Assembly: GCA_938041595.1 (NCBI GenBank)
Contig: CALITN010000088.1
Location: 1 to 16,145, forward strand
DNA from: an uncultured Flavobacteriaceae bacterium
Lineage (GTDB): Bacteria; Bacteroidota; Bacteroidia; Flavobacteriales; Flavobacteriaceae
DNA: 16,145 bases
Direction of reading: 5' to 3'
Shown one piece after another: positions 1 through 7,247 of the stretch. Position 1 is the first letter of the stretch. Each line of letters starts with the position of its first letter. The notes beneath the pieces were generated by a model, which ran no database searches, was not told the DNA's origin, and worked only from the letters and a program-made list of their open reading frames with translations. The position numbers and the translations under genes are program-made.

Positions 1-1773
1 ATGCTACTTGAAAAAATTACTTCCCCCGAGGATGTCCAAAATCTTTCTGATTCGGAAAAATTACAGTTGTGCGATGAACTTCGTGAGCGGATTATTGCTG
101 TAGTAGCCAAAAACGAAGGCCATTTGGGTGCGAGCTTAGGAACTGTAGAACTAACTGTAGCACTGCATACCGTCTTTACTAGCCCCGATGACAAAATTAT
201 CTGGGATGTGGGACATCAAGCCTATGGCCACAAGCTCCTTACTGGACGCAACGCTGCTTTTGACAGCAATCGCCAATGGGGCGGTCTGAGTGGATTTCCC
301 AGTCGGGAAGAAAGCCCTCATGATAGTTTTGGAACGGGTCATGCTGGTACCTCGCTTTCAGCAGCCTTGGGTATGGCATTGGCCGCAAGACTTCAGGGCA
401 ACCCCAACCGATGTCATATTGCAGTAATTGGCGATGCATCCATCGCAAGTGGAATGGCTTTTGAAGCCCTCAATCATCTAGGAACCACAAAGGCTAATGT
501 TCTAGTTGTTCTCAACGACAATGCCCAAAGCATTGATTCCAGTGTGGGTGCCCTCAAAGTCTATTTTGAAAAAATTAAAACCAAAAACACCCCAAGCACC
601 AATCTTTTTCAGACGTTAAATATCCCCTACAGCGGCCCAATCAACGGACACGACCTACCAACTTTATGCCGCAAATTATCCGAAATGACTTCCATTGAGG
701 GACCTCGAATACTTCATATCGTTACCACCAAAGGCAAAGGTCTAGCAGAAGCTGAAAAAGACCAAGTACGCTATCATGCCCCTGGGAAATTTGATCCCCT
801 TACGGGGAAAATCAACCATGCTGCCAAAGGCAACAATCCAAAATACCAAGAAGTCGTCGGTAAAAGTTTGGTCGCCTTGGCAGAAACCAATAAAAAACTC
901 GTAGCAATCACACCAGCTATGGTTACTGGTAGTGGATTGAGTGAATTCTTCAAACGATATCCTGGAAGAGCTTTTGATGTTGGAATTGCAGAGCAACACG
1001 CACTAACCTTGGCCGCAGGTTTTGCTACTGCTGACCTACAGCCTTTTGTTGTGATCTACTCTACCTTTTTACAACGGGCTTATGATCAATTGATTCACGA
1101 TATCGCCTTGCAAAACCTTCCTGTGGTTTTTTGTATCGACCGCGCTGGCTTGGTTGGCCATGATGGCCCCACACATCATGGGGTGTTTGATATTGCTTTT
1201 TTGCGGGGCATCCCCAACATAACACTTATCGCCCCATCAGATGCAGAGCAGCTACGAAACTTTCTTTATACCCTTCAGGAAACTCCCCAAGGCCCTGTTG
1301 CCATTCGCTATCCGCGTGGCTATACCAACCAAACAGACTGGGAAAAACCTTTCAAAAAAATCCCTTGGGGTAAAGGAAGTATTCTTAAGAAGGGGAATTC
1401 TTATGCCCTTATCAGTGTGGGGCCTCTGAAACACCATTGCCAAACAGCCCTCAAGCAACTTAAAAATCCAGCTGCTTGGAGCCACTATGATCTTACATTT
1501 ATCAAACCATTGGATGAAGCGCTCCTCCATGAAGTATTCCAACAACACCATCAAGTTGTCGTTGTTGAAGACGGTGTGCGACATGGCGGAACTGCCAGTG
1601 CCATACAAGAATGGGCACAAGAGGAACAATACAACATTCCTATAACGGCACTAGGAATTGACGATTGCTTTGTCCCTCACGGAAAAACAGAAATTCTTTA
1701 CCATAACCAAGGGTTGACTCCAGAACGCCTTATTGAAAGCTTACATCAAGTAGTATCAAAAAAGGGGGGATAG
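1..1773 (+). CDS. dxs: 1-deoxy-D-xylulose-5-phosphate synthase (Dxs)
   Basis: Thiamine diphosphate enzyme that condenses pyruvate with glyceraldehyde-3-phosphate to DXP, the first step of the cytosolic MEP isoprenoid pathway. The 590-residue protein has the transketolase-like layout. The N-terminal cofactor domain shows HLGASLG (41-47), WDVGHQAYGH (68-77), GTGHAGTS (111-118) and GDASIASGMAFEALNH (144-159), with LNDN at 171-174. The central pyrimidine domain has DVGIAEQH (326-333), where E331 is the expected catalytic glutamate, and DRAGLVGHDGPTHHG (380-394). A C-terminal transketolase domain follows. The metal/TPP motif reads GDA rather than the textbook GDG, which I recall as usual for flavobacterial Dxs. 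The first base of the window is the start codon, and MLLEKI is a typical family N-terminus, so the gene is probably complete although upstream signals are not visible. It is slightly shorter than the E. coli enzyme (about 620 residues). polA follows 49 nt downstream on the same strand. Confidence 0.97.
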   Translation: MLLEKITSPEDVQNLSDSEKLQLCDELRERIIAVVAKNEGHLGASLGTVELTVALHTVFTSPDDKIIWDVGHQAYGHKLLTGRNAAFDSNRQWGGLSGFPSREESPHDSFGTGHAGTSLSAALGMALAARLQGNPNRCHIAVIGDASIASGMAFEALNHLGTTKANVLVVLNDNAQSIDSSVGALKVYFEKIKTKNTPSTNLFQTLNIPYSGPINGHDLPTLCRKLSEMTSIEGPRILHIVTTKGKGLAEAEKDQVRYHAPGKFDPLTGKINHAAKGNNPKYQEVVGKSLVALAETNKKLVAITPAMVTGSGLSEFFKRYPGRAFDVGIAEQHALTLAAGFATADLQPFVVIYSTFLQRAYDQLIHDIALQNLPVVFCIDRAGLVGHDGPTHHGVFDIAFLRGIPNITLIAPSDAEQLRNFLYTLQETPQGPVAIRYPRGYTNQTDWEKPFKKIPWGKGSILKKGNSYALISVGPLKHHCQTALKQLKNPAAWSHYDLTFIKPLDEALLHEVFQQHHQVVVVEDGVRHGGTASAIQEWAQEEQYNIPITALGIDDCFVPHGKTEILYHNQGLTPERLIESLHQVVSKKGG

Positions 1774-1822
1774 GGTTCTTTTTTTCCTCTAAGAAAACAG
1801 TATTTTAGAAAAAAATTGCGCC

Positions 1823-2938
1823 ATGGCCAATCCAAAACGACTCTTTCTCCTTGATGCCTATGCTTTGATTTTTAGAGGGTATTATGCCTTTATCAAAAAT
1901 CCTCGCATCAACTCCAAAGGCATGGATACTTCGGCCATCATGGGGTTTATGAATTCTCTTTTGGATGTGATTAAGCGCGAACGACCCGACTATCTGGCGG
2001 TCTGCTTCGATAAAGGCGGATCACAAACCCGCACCGAGCTCTTTACAGACTACAAAGCCAATCGAGACGAAACTCCTGAAGCGATTCAAATTTCCGTTCC
2101 CTACATTCAGCAACTGCTCGAGGCCATGCACATTCCAGTGGTGGTCAAAGAAGGTTATGAAGCGGATGACATCATTGGCACCTTAGCCAAACAAGCCGAA
2201 AAGGAAGGGTTTGACACCTATATGGTAACCCCCGATAAAGATTTCGCCCAACTGGTATCCGAGCACATCTTTATGTACCGTCCAGCACGAATGGGTAACG
2301 GCATTGAGATTTGGGGTATCCCAGAAGTACAAGAAAAATTTGAGGTGGAAAGACCCGAACAGGTTATTGATTACCTCGGAATGATGGGAGATGCGGTGGA
2401 CAATATTCCTGGCCTTCCCGGAGTGGGCGACAAAACCGCTAAAAAATTCTTGAAGGAATTCGGAAGCATGGAAGCTCTATTAGATAATACCGATCAACTC
2501 AAAGGGAAAATCAAAGAAAAAATAGAGGCCAATAAAGAACTTGGATTGCTTTCCAAAGAATTAGCCACCATTCTATTGGATGTCCCGGTGACGTTTGATG
2601 CCAAAGCCTATACTCTGTCAAAACCAGACACGGAAGCTGTGAGCAAATTGTTCGAAGAATTGGAATTCCGACGAATGCAGGACAATTTCAATAAGATCTT
2701 TTCTGACGAACCAACACCCAAAACAACTGCTCCGAGTCCAAAAAAAGAAATTCCGACCTCCGGTGGATTCGACCTCTTTAACCAACCTGGGTCCGGAACG
2801 GAATTCATCGAAAATAAAAATGCACTTGATGCCGTAGAACACTGGTATCAGACCATTGATAGTCCCGCAGGACAACGACTTTTGCTCCAAAAGTTACTGG
2901 AGCAAAAAAGCGTTTGCTTTGACACAGAAACGACCTGA
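1823..2938 (+). CDS. polA: PolA N-terminal fragment: 5' nuclease domain
   Basis: First open part of the interrupted polA gene, 371 residues. It holds a complete 5'-3' exonuclease/flap nuclease domain: D11 in LLDAYALIFRG, EADD (113-116), PDKD (137-140), GDAVDN (189-194) and the helix-hairpin-helix GLPGVGDKTAKKFL (197-210). A low-conservation linker (about 285-345) and the first strand of the exonuclease domain follow, ending at DTETT. If translation stops at the TGA, the cell would make a free flap nuclease, which could still remove RNA primers. The start is the ATG at 1823; no purine-rich ribosome site precedes it, as is normal for the phylum. A near-consensus -7 box is not convincing in the 49-nt gap, so co-transcription with dxs is likely. 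Confidence 0.85.
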   Translation: MANPKRLFLLDAYALIFRGYYAFIKNPRINSKGMDTSAIMGFMNSLLDVIKRERPDYLAVCFDKGGSQTRTELFTDYKANRDETPEAIQISVPYIQQLLEAMHIPVVVKEGYEADDIIGTLAKQAEKEGFDTYMVTPDKDFAQLVSEHIFMYRPARMGNGIEIWGIPEVQEKFEVERPEQVIDYLGMMGDAVDNIPGLPGVGDKTAKKFLKEFGSMEALLDNTDQLKGKIKEKIEANKELGLLSKELATILLDVPVTFDAKAYTLSKPDTEAVSKLFEELEFRRMQDNFNKIFSDEPTPKTTAPSPKKEIPTSGGFDLFNQPGSGTEFIENKNALDAVEHWYQTIDSPAGQRLLLQKLLEQKSVCFDTETT

Positions 2939-3004
2939 CTTGATGCCCTACAGGCCGAACTGGTAGGTATTGCTTTTTCATGGGAAAAAGGAAAAGGATA
3001 TTAT

Positions 3005-4630
3005 TTGGTCTTACCGGAAGACTTTAACGCTTGTCAGTCAATTGTTCAACAGTTTCAGGCTTTTTTTGACCATCCAGGCATCGAGAAAATTGGACACAAT
3101 TTAAAATACGACATCAAGGTGCTTCTCAAATATGGTATCAAAGTAACTGCGCCTATTTACGACACCATGATCGCACATTATCTGATCAATCCAGACATGC
3201 GCCACAATATGGATGTATTGGCGGAAACCTATCTCCAGTACCGTCCGCAATCGATCACAGAACTTATCGGTAAAAAAGGGAAAAACCAACGTTCCATGCG
3301 AGAAGTTCCCATTGCCCAACAAACCGAATATGCTGTGGAAGATGCCGATATTACTTTTCAACTCAAACAACATTTTAGTCAAGAATTAGCGAGTGGGGGC
3401 ACTCAAGAACTGTTTGACACCGTCGAATTGCCCTTAGTTCCCGTATTGACTGCCATGGAAGCCGAAGGTATTTGCCTCGATACGCCTTTTTTGAATGAAT
3501 TGTCGATACAGTTACAAACCGATATTGACGCCTTGGAAAAAGGGATTTTTAAACAAGCAGGGGAAACGTTTAATCTGGCCTCTCCCAAGCAGTTAGGACC
3601 CATTTTATTTGATAAACTCAAACTGGTAGACAAGCCCAAAAAAACCAAAACGGGTCAGTATTCTACCGCAGAAGACGTGTTGTCCTATCTGGCCAAAGAC
3701 CATCCTATTGTTGCCAATATTTTAGAATGGCGTTCCCTTCAAAAACTTCAGAACACCTATGTAACGGCACTGCCACAGGAGATCAACCCCAAAACAGGTC
3801 GTGTGCATACGGTTTATAACCAAGCGGTCGCTGCCACTGGACGGTTAAGTAGCAACAATCCCAACCTACAAAACATCCCCATTCGTACCCCGAGGGGTCA
3901 GGAGGTTCGAAAAGCCTTTATTGCCAAAGATGCCGATCATGTCTTGCTAGCAGCAGACTATTCTCAAATTGAGCTCCGCATCATTGCCGCCTTGAGTAAA
4001 GATCCCGCCATGGTCAGTGCTTTTCAGGAAGGTCAAGATATTCACACCGCAACGGCTGCCCGTGTTTTTGGTGTGGCTCCAGATGCGGTGAATCGTGCAC
4101 AGCGTAGCCAAGCAAAAACGGTCAATTTTGGAATCATTTATGGAGTTTCGGCCTTTGGGCTAAGTCAGCAGACAGAACTCAATCGAACAGAAGCCAAAGA
4201 ACTGATTGATACCTATTACGCCAGCTACCCCCAACTGCGAAACTATATGAGTGACCAAATACATTTTGCTCGAGAACATGGCTATGTGACAACAGTGCTT
4301 GGCCGTCGCCGATACCTCAAGGATATCAACTCTCAAAATGCTGTGGTTCGTGGAGCGGCCGAGCGCAATGCCGTTAATGCTCCCATCCAAGGAAGTGCTG
4401 CCGATATCATAAAACTGGCTATGATCCGTTTGCAGCATCGTATTCAAGAAGACGGATGGCGAGCTAAAATGCTCTTGCAAGTGCACGATGAATTGGTTTT
4501 TGAAGTACCCAAAGATGAACTCGATGATTTTCAGATCCTTGTCAAAAAAGAAATGGAACAAGCCTTTACCCTCGACGTTCCCTTAGAAGTAGATTTAGGC
4601 GTTGGGCAAAATTGGTTGGAAGCACACTAG
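3005..4630 (+). CDS. polA: PolA C-terminal fragment: exonuclease remainder plus polymerase
   Basis: Second open part of polA, in the same frame as the first. The open frame begins at 2939, and the first usable in-frame initiation codon is only a TTG at 3005, with no visible ribosome site, so separate translation is doubtful. Fragment numbering: exonuclease motif II HNLKYD (31-36), motif III YAVED (109-113); polymerase motif A DYSQIELR (318-325); motif B RSQAKTVNFGIIYG (367-380); motif C VHDE (493-496). TGRLSSNNPNLQNIP (278-292) is also diagnostic of family A polymerases. Because the DTE of motif I lies before the stop, a protein started at 3005 would be a Klenow-like polymerase without proofreading. 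The C-terminus (NWLEAH) is normal for the family, showing the 3' half is complete. Confidence 0.8.
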   Translation: MVLPEDFNACQSIVQQFQAFFDHPGIEKIGHNLKYDIKVLLKYGIKVTAPIYDTMIAHYLINPDMRHNMDVLAETYLQYRPQSITELIGKKGKNQRSMREVPIAQQTEYAVEDADITFQLKQHFSQELASGGTQELFDTVELPLVPVLTAMEAEGICLDTPFLNELSIQLQTDIDALEKGIFKQAGETFNLASPKQLGPILFDKLKLVDKPKKTKTGQYSTAEDVLSYLAKDHPIVANILEWRSLQKLQNTYVTALPQEINPKTGRVHTVYNQAVAATGRLSSNNPNLQNIPIRTPRGQEVRKAFIAKDADHVLLAADYSQIELRIIAALSKDPAMVSAFQEGQDIHTATAARVFGVAPDAVNRAQRSQAKTVNFGIIYGVSAFGLSQQTELNRTEAKELIDTYYASYPQLRNYMSDQIHFAREHGYVTTVLGRRRYLKDINSQNAVVRGAAERNAVNAPIQGSAADIIKLAMIRLQHRIQEDGWRAKMLLQVHDELVFEVPKDELDDFQILVKKEMEQAFTLDVPLEVDLGVGQNWLEAH

Positions 4631-4647
4631 TGTTCATTTTAGTTTAG

Positions 4648-4674
4648 GACGGGCTTCCCTATTAGTCGTTTTTT
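4648..4674 (+). terminator. Possible weak terminator after polA
   Basis: Eighteen bases after the polA stop, GGACGGGCTTCCC is followed by TATTAGTC and then six T. A short GGG-CTT-CCC hairpin, perhaps closed by GAC/GTC with unpaired bases, precedes the T run. The stem is weak, so this is only a candidate. Confidence 0.25.
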
Positions 4675-4732
4675 CTGACAGTTTTTGAAAAAATAGGTTG
4701 GTCTTTGGAATCCCTATTTAAAGGATTATAAG

Positions 4733-4753
4733 CAGTTATCTTAATAATAACTG
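4733..4753. other. 7-bp inverted repeat upstream of the small membrane protein gene
   Basis: CAGTTAT and ATAACTG form a perfect 7-bp inverted repeat around a 7-base spacer, 51 bases before the ATG at 4805. It lies in the 174-base AT-rich gap between polA and the small gene. It could be an operator or a hairpin in the 5' leader; no T run follows on the + strand. No TAnnTTTG promoter box was found in this gap, so where transcription of the small gene begins is unclear. Confidence 0.3.
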
Positions 4754-4804
4754 ACAGAAGCTGTATTTTCTTTTTACTTTATATACAACACCAAATCTTT
4801 TATC

Positions 4805-5290
4805 ATGAAGTCATTATTTTTAAAATTGGTTTTATTCTGTAACATTGTATTTGCGCAAGAGATAACAATGTTTGACGATGGGTTTACCTATCATTTTTAT
4901 GAAGATCAAAATCGGATAACCTACAAGGAAGTTAGCAACCGAATCTCCAAACACTCCTTAGCGGCTGCATACTGGAAAAAAGCTCGAATACAAAATGTTC
5001 TTGTAAACGGGATTTTACTTTCTGATTTAGCTATATTGATGTATATCAACTCTTCAAAAGACCCTTTTTCAAATAATAAACAAGTTGGTTTAATTAGCAG
5101 TTATCTTTTTATTTCGAGTATTTCAATCATTTGGCTTGCCATTTCTCGACAAAAATCAAAAAGGAGGGCGATTCTGAGATATAATAGTCTATTTGACAAA
5201 CATGAATCGAAACAGGCTGCGGTAAAATTAAAGTTTCATCCAACCCTTTTTTTTCCACAAAACGAAAAAAACAATTGGCTAGTGGCCTAG
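4805..5290 (+). CDS. Small predicted membrane protein of unknown function
   Basis: I do not recognise this 161-residue protein. Residues 1-18 resemble a signal peptide (lysines, then a hydrophobic run ending near VFAQ). Two further hydrophobic stretches at about 63-81 and 96-114 look like membrane helices, separated by a short polar loop, and a strongly basic segment SRQKSKRRA (114-122) follows the second, suggesting a cytoplasmic C-terminal tail by the positive-inside rule. The stretch RITYKEVSNRISKHSLAAAY (37-56), before a WKKAR motif, resembles a sequence pattern I associate with uncharacterised flavobacterial membrane proteins, but I cannot name a family. The gene is visibly richer in A/T than its neighbours. 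Its stop codon interlocks with that of the convergent AraC-family gene (4-nt overlap). Codon-level continuity and the plausible signal peptide support it being real. Confidence 0.7.
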   Translation: MKSLFLKLVLFCNIVFAQEITMFDDGFTYHFYEDQNRITYKEVSNRISKHSLAAAYWKKARIQNVLVNGILLSDLAILMYINSSKDPFSNNKQVGLISSYLFISSISIIWLAISRQKSKRRAILRYNSLFDKHESKQAAVKLKFHPTLFFPQNEKNNWLVA

Positions 5291-5291
5291 C
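5265..5291 (-). terminator. Candidate terminator of the AraC-family gene inside the opposing gene
   Basis: On the minus strand, GCTAG-GCCA-CTAGC (5291 to 5278) forms a 5-bp stem with a 4-base loop spanning both stop codons, and seven T follow six bases later (5271 to 5265). The stem and T run are encoded by the last codons of the opposing gene. The gap between stem and T run is larger than in a textbook terminator, so this is tentative. Confidence 0.3.
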
Positions 5292-6162
5292 GGTGAGGCT
5301 TAAATTTTGAAAAACGATCTCCCCGACTCCTCTTTGCAAATCCCGAAGGCGTTTCTCTCGTTACCTTTTTAAAGATCCTATTAAAATAGGACAAACTTTC
5401 AAAACCCGATAAAAAGCACGCCTCGGAACTGCTCCTCCCGGCTAATAACTCGCGTTTGGCATGGGTAATGCGATAACGGTTTAGGAACTCGGTAAAGGTA
5501 TAGGTGGTATGCTTTTTAAAATAGCGACAAAAGGCTTCCTTAGTCAAAAAGCAGTGTGCCGCCACTTCTTCCAAGGGGATTTTACGCGTATAATTTTGAT
5601 CCACAAAAGCATAAATACGTTGCAAACGTTTCTGTTCCTTGGCGCCATAGCGGCTTTCTACCGGTTCGGAGTGTAGTAATTCATACTCCGATGCCTGTGC
5701 CAATTCCTCTAGGACGGATAATACTTGCAAATAGCGATCAAAAGGAGTTTGCGTTTTCATGGCAAAGAGTCGCGTTCCAATGATTGCTTTCAAAGCGCCT
5801 TTAAATGCAATCCCCTGCTTGGCTCGTTGAAATAATAATTCAATTCCGGCTAATTCAGGAACATTGGCAAGGCTGTCTGTAACAAAACTCGGTTTAAGAT
5901 GCAAGACCACCTTGCGATAATCGGTCTGTAAACCATAATCGAAATTCAAGTGTGGTATATTGCTCCCAATCAATACCAAATCGCTCTGATGATAAGTAGA
6001 AATATGATTCCCTACATGCCTTGTTCCTTGCGAGGCTTCGATGTAAACCAATTCGTATTCAGGATGAAAATGCCAAAAGAACAAATCGCTCAAACGCGGA
6101 TCAAACATCATTGAAAACGACTGTGGGGGATTTTGACTAAGGGTTTCCAAATGCACTTTCAT
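5287..6162 (-). CDS. AraC-family transcriptional regulator
   Basis: A 291-residue cytosolic DNA-binding regulator. The N-terminal part (about 15-100) is a cupin-like sensor region, with FFWHFHPEYELVYI (28-41) and GSNIPHLNF (66-74), the pattern of AraC proteins that sense small molecules such as sugars or aromatics. The C-terminal AraC/XylS domain (about 177-280) has two helix-turn-helix units: IPLEEVAAHCFLTKEAFCRYFKKHT (195-219) and the signature region SSSEACFLSGFESLSYFNRIFKK (244-266), followed by TPSGF. It is divergent from the dioxygenase/SDR pair across a 128-base gap, so these are its most likely targets, as AraC proteins often control an adjacent divergent unit. The inducer cannot be deduced. 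The start at 6162 gives a normal N-terminus for flavobacterial members. Its stop overlaps that of the convergent small gene by 4 nt. Confidence 0.9.
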   Translation of the reverse strand: MKVHLETLSQNPPQSFSMMFDPRLSDLFFWHFHPEYELVYIEASQGTRHVGNHISTYHQSDLVLIGSNIPHLNFDYGLQTDYRKVVLHLKPSFVTDSLANVPELAGIELLFQRAKQGIAFKGALKAIIGTRLFAMKTQTPFDRYLQVLSVLEELAQASEYELLHSEPVESRYGAKEQKRLQRIYAFVDQNYTRKIPLEEVAAHCFLTKEAFCRYFKKHTTYTFTEFLNRYRITHAKRELLAGRSSSEACFLSGFESLSYFNRIFKKVTRETPSGFAKRSRGDRFSKFKPHR

Positions 6163-6290
6163 AATCCTAAATTAATTTATTTTTTTAATGTGTAGGTTCA
6201 TAATATCAATATAGTTCAATTTTTAGCTAAACAACTGCAAGTTTCCTGCCCAAAGAAAACGCAACTTAGCCTATATAAAATATCTACGAT
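6163..6290. promoter_or_regulatory. Divergent intergenic control region (AraC regulator / dioxygenase)
   Basis: This 128-base AT-rich region must carry promoters for both divergent genes. I found no perfect TAnnTTTG box on either strand, which fits promoters that need an activator. Two GTTCA direct repeats, each preceded by a TA-rich stretch (TAGGTTCA at 6193-6200 and ATAGTTCA at 6211-6218), lie 18 bases apart and are the best candidates for AraC-type half-sites, although a 21-base spacing would be more usual. ATATC-TAC-GATAT (6280-6292) is a short palindrome running into the ATG of the dioxygenase gene. These are visual observations; binding is inferred. Confidence 0.4.
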
Positions 6291-7247
6291 ATGGAATCAG
6301 CATACCAAAGTGAGCACAAAGACATCCCTGGAAATCCGTCCACAGCTAAAAGCAGTCAGCAACAATTAAATCAACGCCGCAACGGCGAGCCATTGCGAGC
6401 CTTAACCGAAGAACAATGGCAGCATTGGATCACCCAAGGGTATGTTGTGGTACCCAACGCTATTTCGAGCCAACAAGTAGCACAAACCGTCGCACTTCTT
6501 TGGGAGTTTGAAGAAAAAGACCCCAATGATCGGAAAACATGGTATGCCCCACCAAGAGCAACTATGGAGATGAAAGAATTAGTAGGCACTGGCATGGTAG
6601 AAATCTATAATCATCAGCATCAGTGGACCAATCGCCAAACCCCTCGTGTGTATGACGCTTTTGTGGATGTGTGGGGAACTGAAAAACTATGGGTAACCAT
6701 CGACCGAGCCAATTTAAATTTCCCAGCACCAAAAGCCCAACCCCAAAAAGGATTTATCCATTGGGACTATGATCCCGACACCAAACCCCAAAACGTTCAG
6801 GGTGTTTTGGCACTATGCGATCAAACTGATCCTGACATGGGTGGCTTTCAGTGCATCCCATGGTTATTTCGTAATTATGAGTCTTGGCGCGCCACGCAAC
6901 CCGATGATCGGGATCCATTTCAACCGGACTTGAAAGGATTGAAAGACAAGATTGAAAAAGTTCCTTTAATGGCTGGAGATTTACTAATTTTCCATTCTGG
7001 TTTGGCACACGGAATACGCCCCAACAATAGTGACGATAAAATACGTATGGCTCAATATATTTCCATGATGCCTGCCGAGCCAGACAATGAAGATTTGAAA
7101 AATTGGCGTATCAATTCTTGGAAAAAACGCATTGCCCCTGAAGGCTATGCTTTCCCCGGCGATCCACGCAACTGGGAACAAACCCGATATGAAACGGCAC
7201 AATTGAGTCCCCTAGGGGAAAAACTTTTAGGATTAACCCCTTGGTAA
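6291..7247 (+). CDS. Phytanoyl-CoA dioxygenase (PhyH) family Fe(II)/2-oxoglutarate oxygenase
   Basis: A 318-residue protein of the PhyH family of non-haem iron oxygenases, which couple oxidation of a substrate to decarboxylation of 2-oxoglutarate. The iron triad is visible: H157-x-D159 in GFIHWDYD and H240 in FHSGLAHGIRPN. R252 (IRMAQY) is placed to bind the 2-oxoglutarate carboxylate. EEQWQHWITQGYVVVPNAIS (40-59) is the usual family N-terminal helix and strand. The polar first 35 residues, rich in Q and S, are not conserved-looking; there is no signal peptide, so the enzyme should be cytosolic. The SDR gene begins at the base after its stop codon, so the two are surely co-transcribed, probably under the divergent AraC regulator. 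Family members hydroxylate very different small molecules (phytanoyl-CoA, ectoine, secondary metabolites), and the substrate here cannot be read from the sequence. Confidence 0.88.
   Translation: MESAYQSEHKDIPGNPSTAKSSQQQLNQRRNGEPLRALTEEQWQHWITQGYVVVPNAISSQQVAQTVALLWEFEEKDPNDRKTWYAPPRATMEMKELVGTGMVEIYNHQHQWTNRQTPRVYDAFVDVWGTEKLWVTIDRANLNFPAPKAQPQKGFIHWDYDPDTKPQNVQGVLALCDQTDPDMGGFQCIPWLFRNYESWRATQPDDRDPFQPDLKGLKDKIEKVPLMAGDLLIFHSGLAHGIRPNNSDDKIRMAQYISMMPAEPDNEDLKNWRINSWKKRIAPEGYAFPGDPRNWEQTRYETAQLSPLGEKLLGLTPW

Larger units (their letters stand above)
1823..4630 (+). pseudogene. polA: DNA polymerase I, interrupted by one in-frame TGA
   Basis: Read through the stop, this is a full-length three-domain DNA polymerase I of about 935 residues, the usual size in Bacteroidota. 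It has a 5' nuclease, a 3'-5' proofreading exonuclease and a family A polymerase, acting in Okazaki fragment processing and repair. Both halves lie in the same frame, separated only by TGA at 2936-2938 and 22 further sense codons (2939-3004), so there is no frameshift. The stop replaces the residue after DTETT, where homologues usually carry glycine (TTGLD); a single G-to-T change in GGA gives TGA. All three exonuclease motifs can be seen: DTE (367-369), N-x3-D (D430) and Y-x3-D (Y503, D507). The polymerase motifs are intact. The remaining sequence shows no decay, so the lesion is either very recent, read through, or a sequence error. 'Pseudogene' here means an interrupted frame, not proven loss of function. 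Confidence 0.85.

Noticed and set aside
438..453. GDA in place of GDG in the Dxs thiamine diphosphate motif as a loss of function.
   Set aside because: The rest of the motif and all catalytic residues are intact, and I recall the GDASIASGMAFE form as the normal one in flavobacterial Dxs.
1758..1785. A6-G and C-T7 around the dxs stop as a terminator.
   Set aside because: The stem would be seven mostly A-U pairs around a 13-base loop, too weak to call. polA follows after 49 bases and is probably co-transcribed.
2936..2938. UGA in polA read as selenocysteine or as glycine through a changed genetic code.
   Set aside because: The position is normally glycine and not catalytic, selenocysteine has no role in Pol I, and no obvious selenocysteine hairpin was seen. 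The other genes are normal Bacteroidota genes with no further internal TGA, so a recoded genome (as in some candidate phyla) does not fit.
6280..6292. ATATC-TAC-GATAT palindrome overlapping the dioxygenase start codon.
   Set aside because: Short and A/T-rich, expected often by chance in this region; kept only as a note in the control-region entry.
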